Assembly (NCBI GenBank): GCA_016271365.2
Contig: CM028130.1
Span: 468,133,501-468,197,500 of the forward strand
Direction: 5' to 3'
Length of the DNA stretch: 64,000 bases
Origin: Neoceratodus forsteri
Taxonomy: Eukaryota > Chordata > Ceratodontiformes > Ceratodontidae
Shown here piece by piece: positions 54,862 through 64,000 of this stretch (positions are counted from its first letter, which is position 1; each line of letters opens with the position of its first letter). The translations under genes and the position numbers were made by a program. The notes below the pieces were generated by a model. It ran no database searches. It saw only the letters and a program-made list of their open reading frames with translations, and was not told where the DNA came from.

Positions 54862-57066
54862 ACAAATGGACTGCTGTACTTAAACCACTTGTAAATAATG
54901 CCAAAAGTAACCAAGCGTATTACAGACCCCGGATCCCAGCTGTGCAAGATGATGGTAGCTGCTATAAATAAGTTATGAACTCTGTGGTCAGTGTATTGTT
55001 TTGCTTTCTCCTTTACTGCAAATAAAGAGTCGCAGGTGGTGGGATGTTTACTGAACTAACTCATGCTCCAAAAGATGAGCCACAACCTCAGGATGTAATA
55101 TAGACCCAAATGTGTATGAAAGCTGCTGCTAGGGGAAGTGATTTCCACCCAAATTAAAAAGATAGAAACCCCTGGTAAGCACTGGACTCCTTAAATCCCT
55201 AACGTATGCTGAATGAAGGGGTGATGCTCGGGTGGAGAGCACCACGAGGCTCGGGATATTGAACAAGGGACTGGTGTCTTCATGGCAGCCCCCTTACCTC
55301 AACTTGTGGGAAACCCCATTGACAATCAGCTGTGTTCCATATGATTCCAGGGAAACATGGTTCAGCCAGCTCTGTAGAATGTAAGGTGAGAGACCTTGTT
55401 GGTTTATGTTGTGTTCTGTCATACCATGCAGTCTTGCAGCCTGGCGGGTGACACTCCTGGAATACACCATTTAAACATTGCTGTTGACATGTACTCCCTG
55501 ACTGTAAGACTCTCCAAATATAGCAGACAGTGCCCATTTTAACCCCAGTAGCTTAGCAGACCAGTTGCTGGGCATCAGGTTGGAAGCAGCATCTTGCTTG
55601 TCGTCGGAGCCTCCTTGAAAGTGAGGCTAGGATGTGACGAAGAGCTGGATGCAGTCTTTCTCTCAAGGTGTTCGCAGGTGCCTGAGTAAGTCAGCGATCA
55701 GTGCACAGCCCCTACCTAAACATTATTAAATAAATATGTAGAGGCTACACTATAGTGTTTGAACACTGTGTGCCCGTGTTTGTGTCCTGATCAGTGATGC
55801 TCTGATCGTCACAGCAGGCTGACACACATGCCTGTCTGTTACTTGAGTAATCTACCCCTTACACTCCAAGGCTTTCAATTAATGTTGATGAACAGACAAA
55901 AACAAAGAAGGGGCATGGAGAACAGTATTAGAATGGAATTACAGTTTCAGCACCAATTTTACATGTTGAAATTAAAGGGAGATGGTTTACGGCTGATAGC
56001 GAGTCCTTAGGTTCGAGACCCACCACTGCCTGTCTCTTTGACTACGGCTTGGGCTGTAGGTAACAACAGAGAGATGGGAGGTTAATAGACTACCCTCTGC
56101 AGTGCTGAAATAAACACATGCATAATAAATCTATGCAGGGATCGAGGGTGTATAAATCCCCTGAAACATTGGCAGAGCTATAACACTACTCATTAAACTC
56201 TAAGCTACAATATGCTCCCTATGTGGGGGACACATCTACATTTATGTATACTTTAAATTGTGTTTTGGTGGCGGGCTTTGTATGGTTGAAGACCCACAGT
56301 GACATTATTGGGGCTTTGTTAATGCTTCGAATAAGAGAATCAGTTTAACCCTAATATGGGGGTGGGGACACCTGTTCACAATATTGTGGACAGCTACCAA
56401 GGGATGCATGTACTTAAAGCCAGGATCCACAGGGGAGGACGGGGTCAAGCAGGAGTACTCAGATTGTAGATATGAGGGGGTGTCCCCCTTAGTTATAAAA
56501 TGTTGTTGCTTTATTATTTTGTTGTTATTTATTCATATACCAGTGCCAAGTTGCCCCTCAAGCCTTGTCTGCCAAGGTGTAAGTGGGAAGCTGCATCCTT
56601 ATGATGCTCAATGGAGGGGGTGAGGAATTTTTTGGAACCATTCACATTAGGAATGGTAACACTAGGTATAGTAATAGTTCAGCTATTTGCTTTTTGTTGT
56701 TTGATGGGGGGATGGGGACTTCTTGCGATGAAGTGGATGGGAGTGTTTTTCTGGGTAACCTGGGAAGGGGGGTGGGAGAGGATATGGTTGGGATATGAGG
56801 AACATGCTTTGAGTTAAGCCTTTTCAGCCTGTTACTCTGGGAGTTCTGGGAAGGAAGGGGGGTAGGTGATCACAAAAATGTCTAAACAAGTTTTGTGGGG
56901 TTTGCTATCTGCAAGTTGCAGTTGTTACTGGGTTAGGGGTGGGCTGTGGGTTTCATAGTTTAATGGAATTTTTTCTTAAATGTTCTAATAGAAAACAAGA
57001 TACAATGAGCATCAAGGTGCATGACAATACACCAGGGAAGTATCATTCAGTTATATTTACAGTCAG
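54862..57066 (+). other. L1 inter-ORF spacer plus unassigned sequence
   Basis: The end (about 56,350-57,066: G-rich 'gggtgggagaggatatgg', 'ttttctgggtaacctgggaag') resembles the spacer just before ORF2 in L1/Tx1 elements. About 54,950-56,340 looks inserted: it has an AATAAA near 55,020 and 'taaataaatatgtagaggc' near 55,725 with LTR-like composition, but I found no repeat pair or protein motif. No gene is supported. Confidence 0.35.
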
Positions 57067-57140
57067 ATGAAAATTGATGAGAGTACACTTAGGATTCGTA
57101 CTTGGAATGTCAATGGGCTGAAGTCACATGTGAAAAGAAT
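57067..57140 (+). pseudogene. L1-type ORF2, N-terminus (endonuclease start)
   Basis: MKIDESTLRIRTWNVNGLKS is the classic L1 endonuclease start (xWNVNGL with the catalytic Asn). It runs to HVKR, where a minus-strand CR1 begins; the frame resumes at 58,386. Confidence 0.82.
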
Positions 57141-58068
57141 CATAGAAGACTGTCCGAAGAAAAGGACGCTATTGCCCATTGAGTCTGCCCCGATACTCCC
57201 CCACCCGTCCACATACAACTCTCGCTGCCCCCGGCCAATCCTTTATATCTGTCCCATGCCCTCTTGAATCCCTCCATGGTTTCCACTCCCACCACCTCCT
57301 CCAGTAGACCATTCCAAGGGTCCACAACCCTTTCGGTGAAAAAATGCACCTGTGTACTGCCTCTGAATCTTCCTCCCTCCAACCTCGGATTATAACCTCT
57401 TGTTCTGTCACTTCTTTTCCTTATGAGTAGGCTCCCTTCTCCCACCTTATTTATCTCTTTCACATACTTAAATGTTTCTATCATGTCCTCCCTCTCCCTT
57501 CTAGTCTCCACGAGTACAGGTCCAGCTCCTTCAGCCTGTCTTCATAGGGCATCCGATGTATGCCCTGCACCATCTTTGTTGCCCTTCTCTGAACCCTTTC
57601 CATTCCATCAATATCTTTCCTCAAGTGGAACCTCCAGAACTATATCCTGTACTCCAAGTGAGGCCTCACCATGGACTTATAGAGGGGCATCAGTACCTCC
57701 TCCTTCTTCCTGCTTGTTATACCCCTCCCAATACATGTCAGCATTCCATTTGCCCTGCCCATCGCTTTGCTGCCTTGATTCCCTACCTTGAGGTTATCTG
57801 AATTAGAACCCCCAGATCCCTCTCCTGCCTGGTCACCTTTATTTCCTCCTCTCCCAGAATGTAGCTGGCTTACGAGTTATTATGTCCCTTGTTCATCACA
57901 GTGCATTTGCATTAAACATCAGCTGCCATGCTTCTGACCACCCCTCCAACCTTTTTTAGGTCCCTCCTCATTGCCTCCACCCCGGCTGCAGTGTCCACCC
58001 TATTGTAGATCTTGGTATCATCTGCAAACATGCACACCTTCCCCTCCAGTCCCTCCCCTATATCGAAG

Positions 58069-58099
<31 letters not shown>

Positions 58100-58374
58100 C
58101 ACATATTATATATTATATATTAAAAGGTATGGGCCCTAGCACCGACCCTTGGGGCACCCCCCTCATCATCCTTTCCTCCCTGGAATGCACACCATTCACC
58201 ACCACCATCTGGCTCCTGTCCTGCAGCCAGTTTTTTACCCACCTCATTATTTTTGGTCCCACCCGTAAGTTTTCCAACTTATTAATCTGCCTTCTGTAAG
58301 GGACGGAGCCAAAGACCTTCCTGAAGTTGAGGTAGGCCACATCCATCACCCCCCGATCCGGGGGGGGGGGGGGG
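57141..58374 (-). mobile_element. CR1 LINE fragment inside L1 ORF2
   Basis: Its 3' end is at the left. Flanks GTGAAAAGAAT (57,130-57,140) and GTGAGAGGAAT (58,375-58,385) look like a diverged 11-bp target duplication. The minus strand reads VVDPWNGLLEEVV, then shifted frames to FADDTKIYNRVDT-type sequence near 58,010, an (AT)n tract at about 58,070-58,095, GVPQGSVLGPIPFN and MDVAYLNFRKVFGSVPY (palm A, D replaced by N). The 5' edge is a 16-nt G/C run (58,360-58,375). Confidence 0.85.
58070..58096. repeat. (TA)n microsatellite in CR1 RT
   Basis: About 12 TA units splitting the CR1 reverse-transcriptase relic between the GVPQGS block and the FADD box. Confidence 0.95.
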
Positions 58375-58385
58375 GTGAGAGGAAT

Positions 58386-58507
58386 GTCTAAGATTAAGGG
58401 TATGAAAACACACATATTGTGTTTAAAAGCGATGCACATGGCTGAGAAAGAGGGAAGCTATATGCCAAAAAAACTGGGGGGGGAGTCGATTGGATCATAT
58501 TTTCCTC
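58386..58507 (+). pseudogene. L1-type ORF2 endonuclease, continuation
   Basis: Reads MSKIKGMKTHILCLKAMHMA then GGESIGSYFPQ. In L1 the motif is 'ILCLQETH'; here LKAMH, so the catalytic Glu is lost. Joined to 57,140 with one copy of the 11-bp flank removed, the frame is continuous. Homology fades near 58,507. Confidence 0.75.
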
Positions 58508-59995
58508 AAAGGCAAGGGCGGCTGCAAGGCAGAGAAGCTGCACATGCAGAATCCCATTTATGATCAATACCAACACTATGGCTACAAGTTTGGGTTCAAC
58601 CTGGCCCTTAAAACTGGCAAACTCCCCGTGTTCGCGGGTGTCCGCAGAGCGCAAACATTTTTTGCAAAAATGTGAATTTTGGTTCGCTAGGTTCGCCCTC
58701 AACCTGTAGAAAACAGTAATCCCTTCCAGCAGCATCGCATGCTCCTAGGGCTCCCCAGCTAGCTTGTCATGTGGTGCAGAACAACAGAAGTGGGAGAGTT
58801 ATCAGACCAGCAGAGAGACATCACCCCCAGTGTCACTCCTTATGACTGGAGGAAGGGGGATCATTGGCAGCAACACCGTCTGCCATTGGTGCAGCAGGGT
58901 GCAACATGGGATGCTGATCCTGCCACTTTGTCAGCAGAGTGTGCGAGAGAGATGCATATGTGACTGACTGCGTGGTGGATGGTGGTCTTAACAGTCCTGG
59001 TGTTCACATAAATAAATCATTCTCAAAGTCAACGTCGATCATCTAAACTTGTTTGTGGCGACTCCTGGCAAGAATAAAAAACAGCATTAGCGACCAATTT
59101 CAACAGATAGATACTAAAAAGGGAAGGGAAAGAAGGAGAAAAAGTACAGAAGGGCAGGGCTGGGAGGGAACGCATTTGGATTGATTCAGGCTAGTGTAGG
59201 GGTAGGGGCACTAACTGTGCAAAATGAAGTCACACTGATTCACATAAATCATTCTCATATCGCATTCTCAATTAAAGTCAATTGTCGATCATTTGACTTG
59301 TGGCAACGCCTGGCAAAAAAAAAATGCCATTGGCATTTTATCAGAGCTGAAAGTTAATAAATTGAGGGAAGGAGATAGAAAAGGTACTGTATGACAGGGA
59401 GATCCTGCCACTGTTGAGGACTGACCTTTCTTAAATCTGTCACAACAGTTCTGTTTCTTAGCCAAATCTATCCTATACAATTTCTAGTCCATAAGGCTGG
59501 CCACCTATGGGCCCCCCCTCCCCTTTCTTGACTATGCTGTAGTGTTCTTTTTCATTTTCCTTTTCTCTCTCAAGTCCTTGTACAGGGAGGTTATTGTGGT
59601 GACCTCCGAGCTTATGTAAAACTACAGGCTGTGTTTATTGTTGTTGGATTTCGTATGTAATAGCACTATGTCATAAAATACCTTGTTGTATATATGGTAC
59701 CTTATGTTTATGAAACATGTAAATGTTGAAAATACCATAGCACTAGGTGTTTTTGATAAAGTTAAAAAGTACTAGGTGAATGTACTATAGAAATTAAGTT
59801 GGCTGTGTTGTTAAATGCATGTAAATTGGTACTATGCATTCCTGCTGTAAACTGAGCCAATCTGAAATTTTATGGTGATTTGCATATGTCCCATGATGCT
59901 CTGCATTATGGAAGTATGTGTGATGTGTTTCTTTGAAACTTGGCTTATTGCCAATGCCCTTTGGGTAACTCTTGTTTCAGTGCTTCTGCACTGAG
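58508..59995. other. Unassigned repeats between L1 pieces
   Basis: No protein motif recognised. 58,610-58,720 is rich in 'gttcgc' words. 59,005-59,160 and 59,238-59,400 are diverged direct repeats. The segment 59,600-59,990 is AT-rich with no gene seen. Confidence 0.35.
59005..59400. repeat. ~150-bp direct repeats, ~235 bp apart
   Basis: Shared blocks: ttcacataaat(aa)atcattctca, gtcgatcat.t..acttg, tggc(g/a)ac(t/g)cctggcaa and a purine-rich 'gggaagg.ga.a..ag' run. Origin unknown; perhaps short terminal repeats or leader monomers of an unidentified element. Confidence 0.65.
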
Positions 59996-60077
59996 GTTCT
60001 TTGTCTGTAACAATCACACAGGAATGTGGTGTGCATATTTTATGGAACACATACAAATAGAGGTGAGAAAGAACAAG

Positions 60078-60153
60078 TACCTCAGCTGGGACTTGCACCC
60101 AGGCCACCTGGAATATCGTTCCAATTGCACTAACCAGCTGCGCCACTGAGACA
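60078..60153 (-). other. tRNA-like sequence, copy 1
   Basis: On the minus strand: acceptor GTCTCAG pairs with CTGAGG(C-like), D arm GCGC...GTGC, anticodon arm TTGGA-ACGATAT-TCCAG (loop centre GAT, Ile-like), T arm CTGGG...CCCAG. It has pol III A-box (TGGCGCAGCTGG) and B-box-like elements, with TGCAAGT in the T loop for TTCAAGT. Position 33 is C, not T, so it is a SINE head or pseudo-tRNA rather than a working tRNA. Confidence 0.6.
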
Positions 60154-60379
60154 ACTGGAACCTGGGCCATCCCCGAGCACATTACTCTTTTTCAAATGCA
60201 CAACCCAATGGCAACACAAATATTTACTTGTAACAATCACACAGGAGTGTGGTGTGCATATTTTATGGAACGCATACAAACAGAGGTGAGAAAGGATAAG
60301 TGCCTCAGCCATTGTGTTGCCATTGGGTTGTGCATTTGAGAAAGAGTAATGTGCCCGGGGATGGCCCAGGATCCAGTTG

Positions 60380-60452
60380 TCTCAGTGGTGCAGCTGGTTA
60401 GCACAATTGGAACAGTATTCCAGGTGGCCTGGATTCAAGTCCCAGCTGAGGC
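60380..60452 (+). other. tRNA-like sequence, copy 2
   Basis: GTCTCAG/CTGAGGC acceptor pairing (one G-T), perfect D arm GTGC...GCAC, anticodon arm TTGGA-ACAGTAT-TCCAG, T arm CTGGA TTCAAGT CCCAG (one mismatch). B box GATTCAAGTCC. Retains the cloverleaf better than expected for a random relic. Confidence 0.6.
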
Positions 60453-60600
60453 ACTTATTCTTTCTCACCTCTATTTGTATGTGTTCCATAAAATATGCAC
60501 GCCACACTCCTGTGTGATTGTTACAAGTAAAAATTTGTGTTGCCATTGGGTTGTGCATTTGAGAAAGAGTAACATGCTCAGAGATAGCCCAGCTTCCAGT

Positions 60601-60664
60601 TGTCTCAGTGGCGCAGCTGGTTAGTGGTATTCCGGGCCGCCTGGGTTCAAGTCCCAGCTGAAGC
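60601..60664 (+). other. tRNA-like sequence, copy 3 (deleted)
   Basis: Same head as copy 2 but missing about 12-14 nt covering the 3' side of the D stem and the start of the anticodon stem (ggttagtggtattccgg). The T arm CTGGG TTCAAGT CCCAG is perfect. Confidence 0.6.
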
Positions 60665-60722
60665 ACTTATTCTTTCACACCTCTGTTTGTATGTGTTCCA
60701 TAAAATGTGTTCTTTGTCTGTA

Positions 60723-61564
60723 GCTTGTTTTGGGTTTTTTTCTTTTTGAGCCCCCATCACCCAAGCAAACAAGGCAACCATAGGGATGAAGGGTTTTCAC
60801 TGAAAAGTTTAGATCAGTAAATCAGTAGGTGCTGACAAGTACAGAGGAAGGACATACATAGTCTGTTGCTGGAAACTGATGTATTGAAGAAGGCATATGC
60901 CATTGCTGAAGGTTATCTTGTGTATTTTGAATAAACATCACACATAAATTGTGTGTTGAAACTGGAGTTTGGTGTCTAGTCCATCTGTTATCCCACAACC
61001 CCTCCAAATACTGAAGGGCAGGGTTGGGTCGTGGAAACATTTTCTCTTCTCTATGTTGATCTTGGGTAGTGTTGGGTTGCTAGGTGCCCTAACTGCAAAT
61101 TAAACAAAGTCTAGGTATAAAAAAACTTATTTTGGAGTGCACTCACTGCAGGGAGTGAAAGAGAAGGGCAGGTTCAGCAGAAAGGGCAGTAACTGCAAAT
61201 TAAACAAAGTCTAGGTATAAAACACAAGCAAAGGGTGGTGCTGCACTCATATAGCCACATTGGACACAGGCAAGTTTGACATTTCCAAATGATTTTATTC
61301 AGAATGAACCTGGCTGACCATCATTCATAGCAGTACAGTTCACTGCCACCAGACATGGCCAGTCTGAGTAGCAGTAGGCTGTTACTAGTTGGTGGTCAAT
61401 GGACTGGTTTTACTTGGTAGAACTTGGTTATAGTTGGTAGAACTTGGTTATAGCTGTCAGAACCCAGTTCTACCTGGTAGAACCCAGTTTTAGAACCTGG
61501 TAGAACTTTTTTGGGTTCTACTCAGAAATTTTGTGAGGTAGAACTTTTGGAGGTTCGCACAGCC
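60723..61564. other. Unassigned repeats before L1 RT
   Basis: Contains an AATAAA-type site near 60,930, a direct repeat of 'aactgcaaattaaacaaag' (61,091 and 61,192), and a short tandem region at about 61,385-61,550 built on 'ggtagaac(t/c)..gtt'. No gene or protein motif seen. Confidence 0.4.
61385..61550 (+). repeat. Short degenerate tandem repeat (ggtagaacttggtt)
   Basis: Six or seven copies of a 20-24 bp unit with core ggtagaac(t/c)(t/c)(a/g)gtt, irregularly spaced. Confidence 0.75.
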
Positions 61565-62384
61565 CTAACCAACACCTCCAAAAATTAAAATGAGAATTTA
61601 ATCAGAGGGGAAGTGAAAAAATAGAATGGACAATGCTATTAAATCAACAGACTACCTACTCTGAGGGAGACACTGGAGGGAAGTGGCTTGCCTGGCAGCT
61701 AAAATGTAAAGTGAGCATTACAAATATATCCCAAATTATAAATGCTAGGGGGGATTTGCAACACAATGATAAGGATATTAGGGAGAGCTTTAAGGAATAT
61801 TATCAAGTCCTCGATGCTTCAGAGGTGCACCCATCTGAAGCTGAACTGGAGACCTTTCTGTCAAATGCCCCAGTGGTAAAAACTGAAGAAAATGATCAGC
61901 AAATGCTAGAAGACAGTATAAGCTGGGAGGAGATAGTGAAGGATATTCAGCACCTAAAAGGGGGGAAGGCCCGGGACCAGATGGAGTCCCCATAGATTTC
62001 TGCAAAATGTTTAGGGAGGACCTTGGGGAACCCTTAAGGGACATGATAAAAGAGAGTTTTGCAACCAGAGCACTGCCTCCCTCCACTAGGTCAGCTTCTA
62101 TAATAGTTCTGCCCAAGCCCAGGAAAGACCTTACATTATGTGGGTCATATAGGCCTATATCCCTCCTCACAGTTGACTACAAAATCTGTGACAGAATTTT
62201 AGCAGTAAGATTAGAAAAAGTTTTGCCCAAAATACTACACCCTGATCAAGCAGGTTTTGTAAAATCATGGCAAGGGAAGCACAATGTTAGAAAAGCTATG
62301 AATATAATATGGAGATGGAGTAATTTGAAACTGGGGAGGGAAACGGTGGTAGTGGCATTAGATGCTGATAAGGCTTTTGACTGA
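61565..62384 (+). pseudogene. L1-type ORF2 reverse transcriptase, N-terminal half
   Basis: 61,633-61,995 reads GGKWLAWQLKCKVSITNISQ and IRESFKEYYQVLDASE, then SWEEIVKDIQHLKGGKARDQ (L1 'ai..l...KspGpDG'), with a frame break. 62,007-62,384 reads SASIIVLPKPRKDLTLCGSY, RPISLLTVDYKICDRILAVR, LHPDQAGFV and VALDADKAFD, the L1/Tx1 palm A with its catalytic Asp. The ORF is cut immediately after KAFD by an L2 insertion, so the YADD box is absent. Confidence 0.85.
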
Positions 62385-63735
62385 GAGGAGTGGAGTGGGT
62401 GAAATGGTGTTAGGACAGGGGTAATCCCTGTCTTGTTCTCATACCCTAGGACTCAGCAGATGCTGGGCAGGAGTCAAGGTCTTCCTCAGCATCCCATCCA
62501 ACTCGGGCAGTGTTATGTAATGCCAGATCCATTAGAAACAAGAGGGCTATTACAGCTGATCTTGTTGAAATGGTGGACCTGGCATGTATCACCGAGAAGT
62601 GGCTGGATGAAAATGTAGGCCCCATATTGGCTTCTGCAGTTTCAGCTGGGTTCTCGGTGATCCACCGCCCAATGTTGGATTGTCGGGCCGGGGGTGTAGC
62701 CATCTTTTTTAAAACCAAACTGGGCCTTGTGAGTGTTCCAGTGGGGTCCACCAGATCCTTTGAGTGTATCATGGGAGCAGGTGTAGGTTGCAGGATACTC
62801 CTCATCTACCATCCACCAGGTGATGGTGAAGAATTCCTGTAGGAGATAGCGGACTTCATCATCGACATGGTACTGGAGTCTCCCAGATGAATAATTAAGT
62901 GGGACTTCAATGCCTGGGTCGACGATGAACGCTTGCAATTTGATCAAAATCTCCTCCAGCTAATGATGGTGCTGGGCCTTACACAGGTGGTTACCTCCGC
63001 TAGCCATATAGGAGGTCACTCACTGGATCTGTTGTTCCTCCTGGGGATGAAGATCTCAGACTTGGAGGTGGAACCAGTTAGTTGGTCTGACCATCACACC
63101 TTAGGGTTCAGTTTCAGGGCTCCCTTAAATGGACCTGTCCCTACAGAGATGGTCTGGTACCACCCTTTAAGGGGAGTTATCCCAAATGGTCTATCAGCAG
63201 TCCTGGACCTATCAGGACTGCTCGGTGAAAGCATGAGTCCAGGGTATCTAGTACTGGCCTATAACAAGACAGTGGGAGATGTCTTGACCTTGATTGTTCC
63301 GGTTCATGTTTGACCACTCACTCTTCACCCAAGGTCCCCTTGGTATGATGGTTCCTTGAAGGAGTTGAGGTGAGTTGGTCAAAGGATGGAAAGAGCAAGG
63401 CAGAAGTCCTGCCTAGATGATAACAGGCTTAGATTAATGGAACATTATAAGGGCTATCAATCAGAAATGACCCGTAAGAAGGCAGAGTTCCTGTCCAGGG
63501 AGATTCTGCAGTGCAGAATCGACCGGTTCAGCTTTTCCAAACTGCTGACAGATTGTGTAATCTAATCTGTCGCCAGTCCAGAAGAGCTTTTTCTCAGGCT
63601 AAGTGTGAGGAGCTAGCTCGACTCTTCGCAGATACGGTTGCCAGCATCAGCTCTGAAATCGGCCCGGCTCTCCCTACAAGGGGTTGCAGGGGTTGATGGG
63701 AGGTGGTGAGTGTGATGTGGACAGCCAGTTCTGAG
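62385..63735 (+). mobile_element. L2-family LINE fragment (leader end, endonuclease, linker)
   Basis: Third L2 copy, matching 26,440-27,745 of the long copy. Unlike normal LINE fragments it has the 5' part and lacks RT and 3' end: homology stops at about 63,735 after 'gtggacagcc'. Its left edge sits right at the L1 KAFD codons. Confidence 0.78.
62500..63700 (+). pseudogene. L2 endonuclease and linker fragment
   Basis: 62,510-62,842 reads LCNARSIRNKRAI (Asn), ACITEKWLDENVGP (usual TETW, Glu kept) and VGCRILLIYHPPGDG. After a stop near 62,840 and a damaged GDFN block (WDFNAW near 62,905), 62,933-63,313 reads HSLDLLFLLGMK and WSDHHTLGFSF. 63,511-63,696 reads the linker (RPVQLFQTADRLCN). Inactive. 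Confidence 0.82.
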
Positions 63736-64000
63736 TGCTGTATGATAATTTTCTTGTAAATATAAAAATATATATGGACTGTCTCCCATGAGAAAAGGCT
63801 GAAACAGCATGTGAGATCACACACACACACACTCTCACACTGGTTTTAGATACCAGGTGTTACATGGCAGGCCTGAAGCTAATGACAGAGTAGAATAGAC
63901 CTTGATCAAGGATATCCTATTTTGTCTAAAGTTAATTACAGGCTGGAAGAGGCCTGAGTTGAGAATATCCCTTTTATGACGTTAGGAGAGGAAACCAGGC
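63735..64000. other. Unassigned right edge, with a short CA/CT repeat
   Basis: No homology to other parts of the window seen. A short (CA)n tract with an adjoining ctctcacac lies at about 63,812-63,840. No gene. Confidence 0.6.

Larger units (their letters stand above)
60010..60708. mobile_element. Inverted concatemer of a tRNA-derived SINE-like unit
   Basis: Flanked by a perfect 14-bp direct repeat GTTCTTTGTCTGTA (59,996-60,009 and 60,709-60,722). Right half: two plus-strand units about 222 bp apart (tRNA-like parts near 60,378 and 60,600) joined by a body containing 'tgttccataaaatatgcac', 'cactcctgtgtgattgtta' and 'gccattgggttgtgcattt'. Left half: about one and a half units on the minus strand. 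The halves meet near 60,310. No coding capacity. Confidence 0.75.
51226..62384 (+). mobile_element. L1/Tx1-type LINE broken by several insertions
   Basis: Pieces in order: 5' UTR (51,226-51,493), ORF1 N-part (about 51,494-52,031), ORF1 C-part (about 54,590-54,861), ORF2 start (57,067-57,140), ORF2 continuation (58,386-58,507) and ORF2 RT (about 61,565-62,384). Between them: a CR1 (52,058-54,592), unassigned sequence (54,862-57,066, part of which is the inter-ORF spacer), a minus-strand CR1 (57,141-58,374) and about 3 kb of other repeats (58,508-61,564). All pieces share strand and order, so I read them as one element; roughly 1 kb of the ORF2 endonuclease/linker is not found. Confidence 0.7.

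Noticed and set aside
60078..60664. Functional tRNA genes (Ile/Thr-like)
   Set aside because: Anticodon loops have C at position 33, copy 3 has lost part of the D and anticodon arms, and the units sit in a repeat with a target duplication; SINE heads fit better.
1..64000. Host exons or a conserved vertebrate gene
   Set aside because: Every open frame with recognisable homology belongs to a transposable element; no splice-site-flanked exon of a known gene was recognised by eye, though short exons could be missed.

Overview
This window looks like intergenic, transposon-saturated DNA from a large vertebrate genome. I find no host protein-coding gene, no rRNA and no CRISPR array. The mix is non-LTR retrotransposons of the CR1, L2-like and L1/Tx1 types, Penelope-like elements (PLEs), a Ty3/Gypsy element with a PNMA-type Gag, a hAT-type MITE and tRNA-derived repeats. 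Several CR1 copies end in a 'gggcagactgg(a)tgggcca' block followed by a TTTCTATG- or TTCATATG-like tail. From memory, this mix is most like an amphibian, perhaps a caecilian. The species assignment is inference.

Layout. 1-4,990: 3' part of a PLE interrupted by a decayed LINE, which itself carries an L2 fragment and a hAT MITE. 5,020-14,682: two copies of one LINE family (A1, A2) in tandem; A1 has a tandem-repeat leader, a 2A-like motif before its endonuclease, and a 1.87-kb foldback element in its 3' UTR. 14,728-51,225: an apparently single 48-bp satellite array split by a nested Gypsy element (15,482-30,815, minus strand, with an L2 in its 5' LTR), a PLE (31,801-42,948, minus strand, holding a LINE, a CR1 and a probable SINE), two CR1 insertions and a solo LTR of the same Gypsy family. 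51,230-62,384: one L1/Tx1-type element broken by a plus-strand CR1, a minus-strand CR1 and about 3 kb of other repeats, including an inverted tRNA-like SINE concatemer. 62,385-63,735: another L2 fragment. 63,735-64,000: unassigned.

The 'genes' are parts of selfish elements, nearly all broken by stops or frameshifts. They give an unusually readable insertion history: short target duplications, satellite phase, and element reading frames that resume in frame across insertions show what landed in what. The best candidates for follow-up are the inverted tRNA-SINE concatemer with a perfect 14-bp target duplication, the long foldback element, the PNMA-like Gag Gypsy family, and a perfect 20-bp hairpin at the 5' junction of one CR1. 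I saw no evidence of a coherent new defence, metabolic or signalling system.
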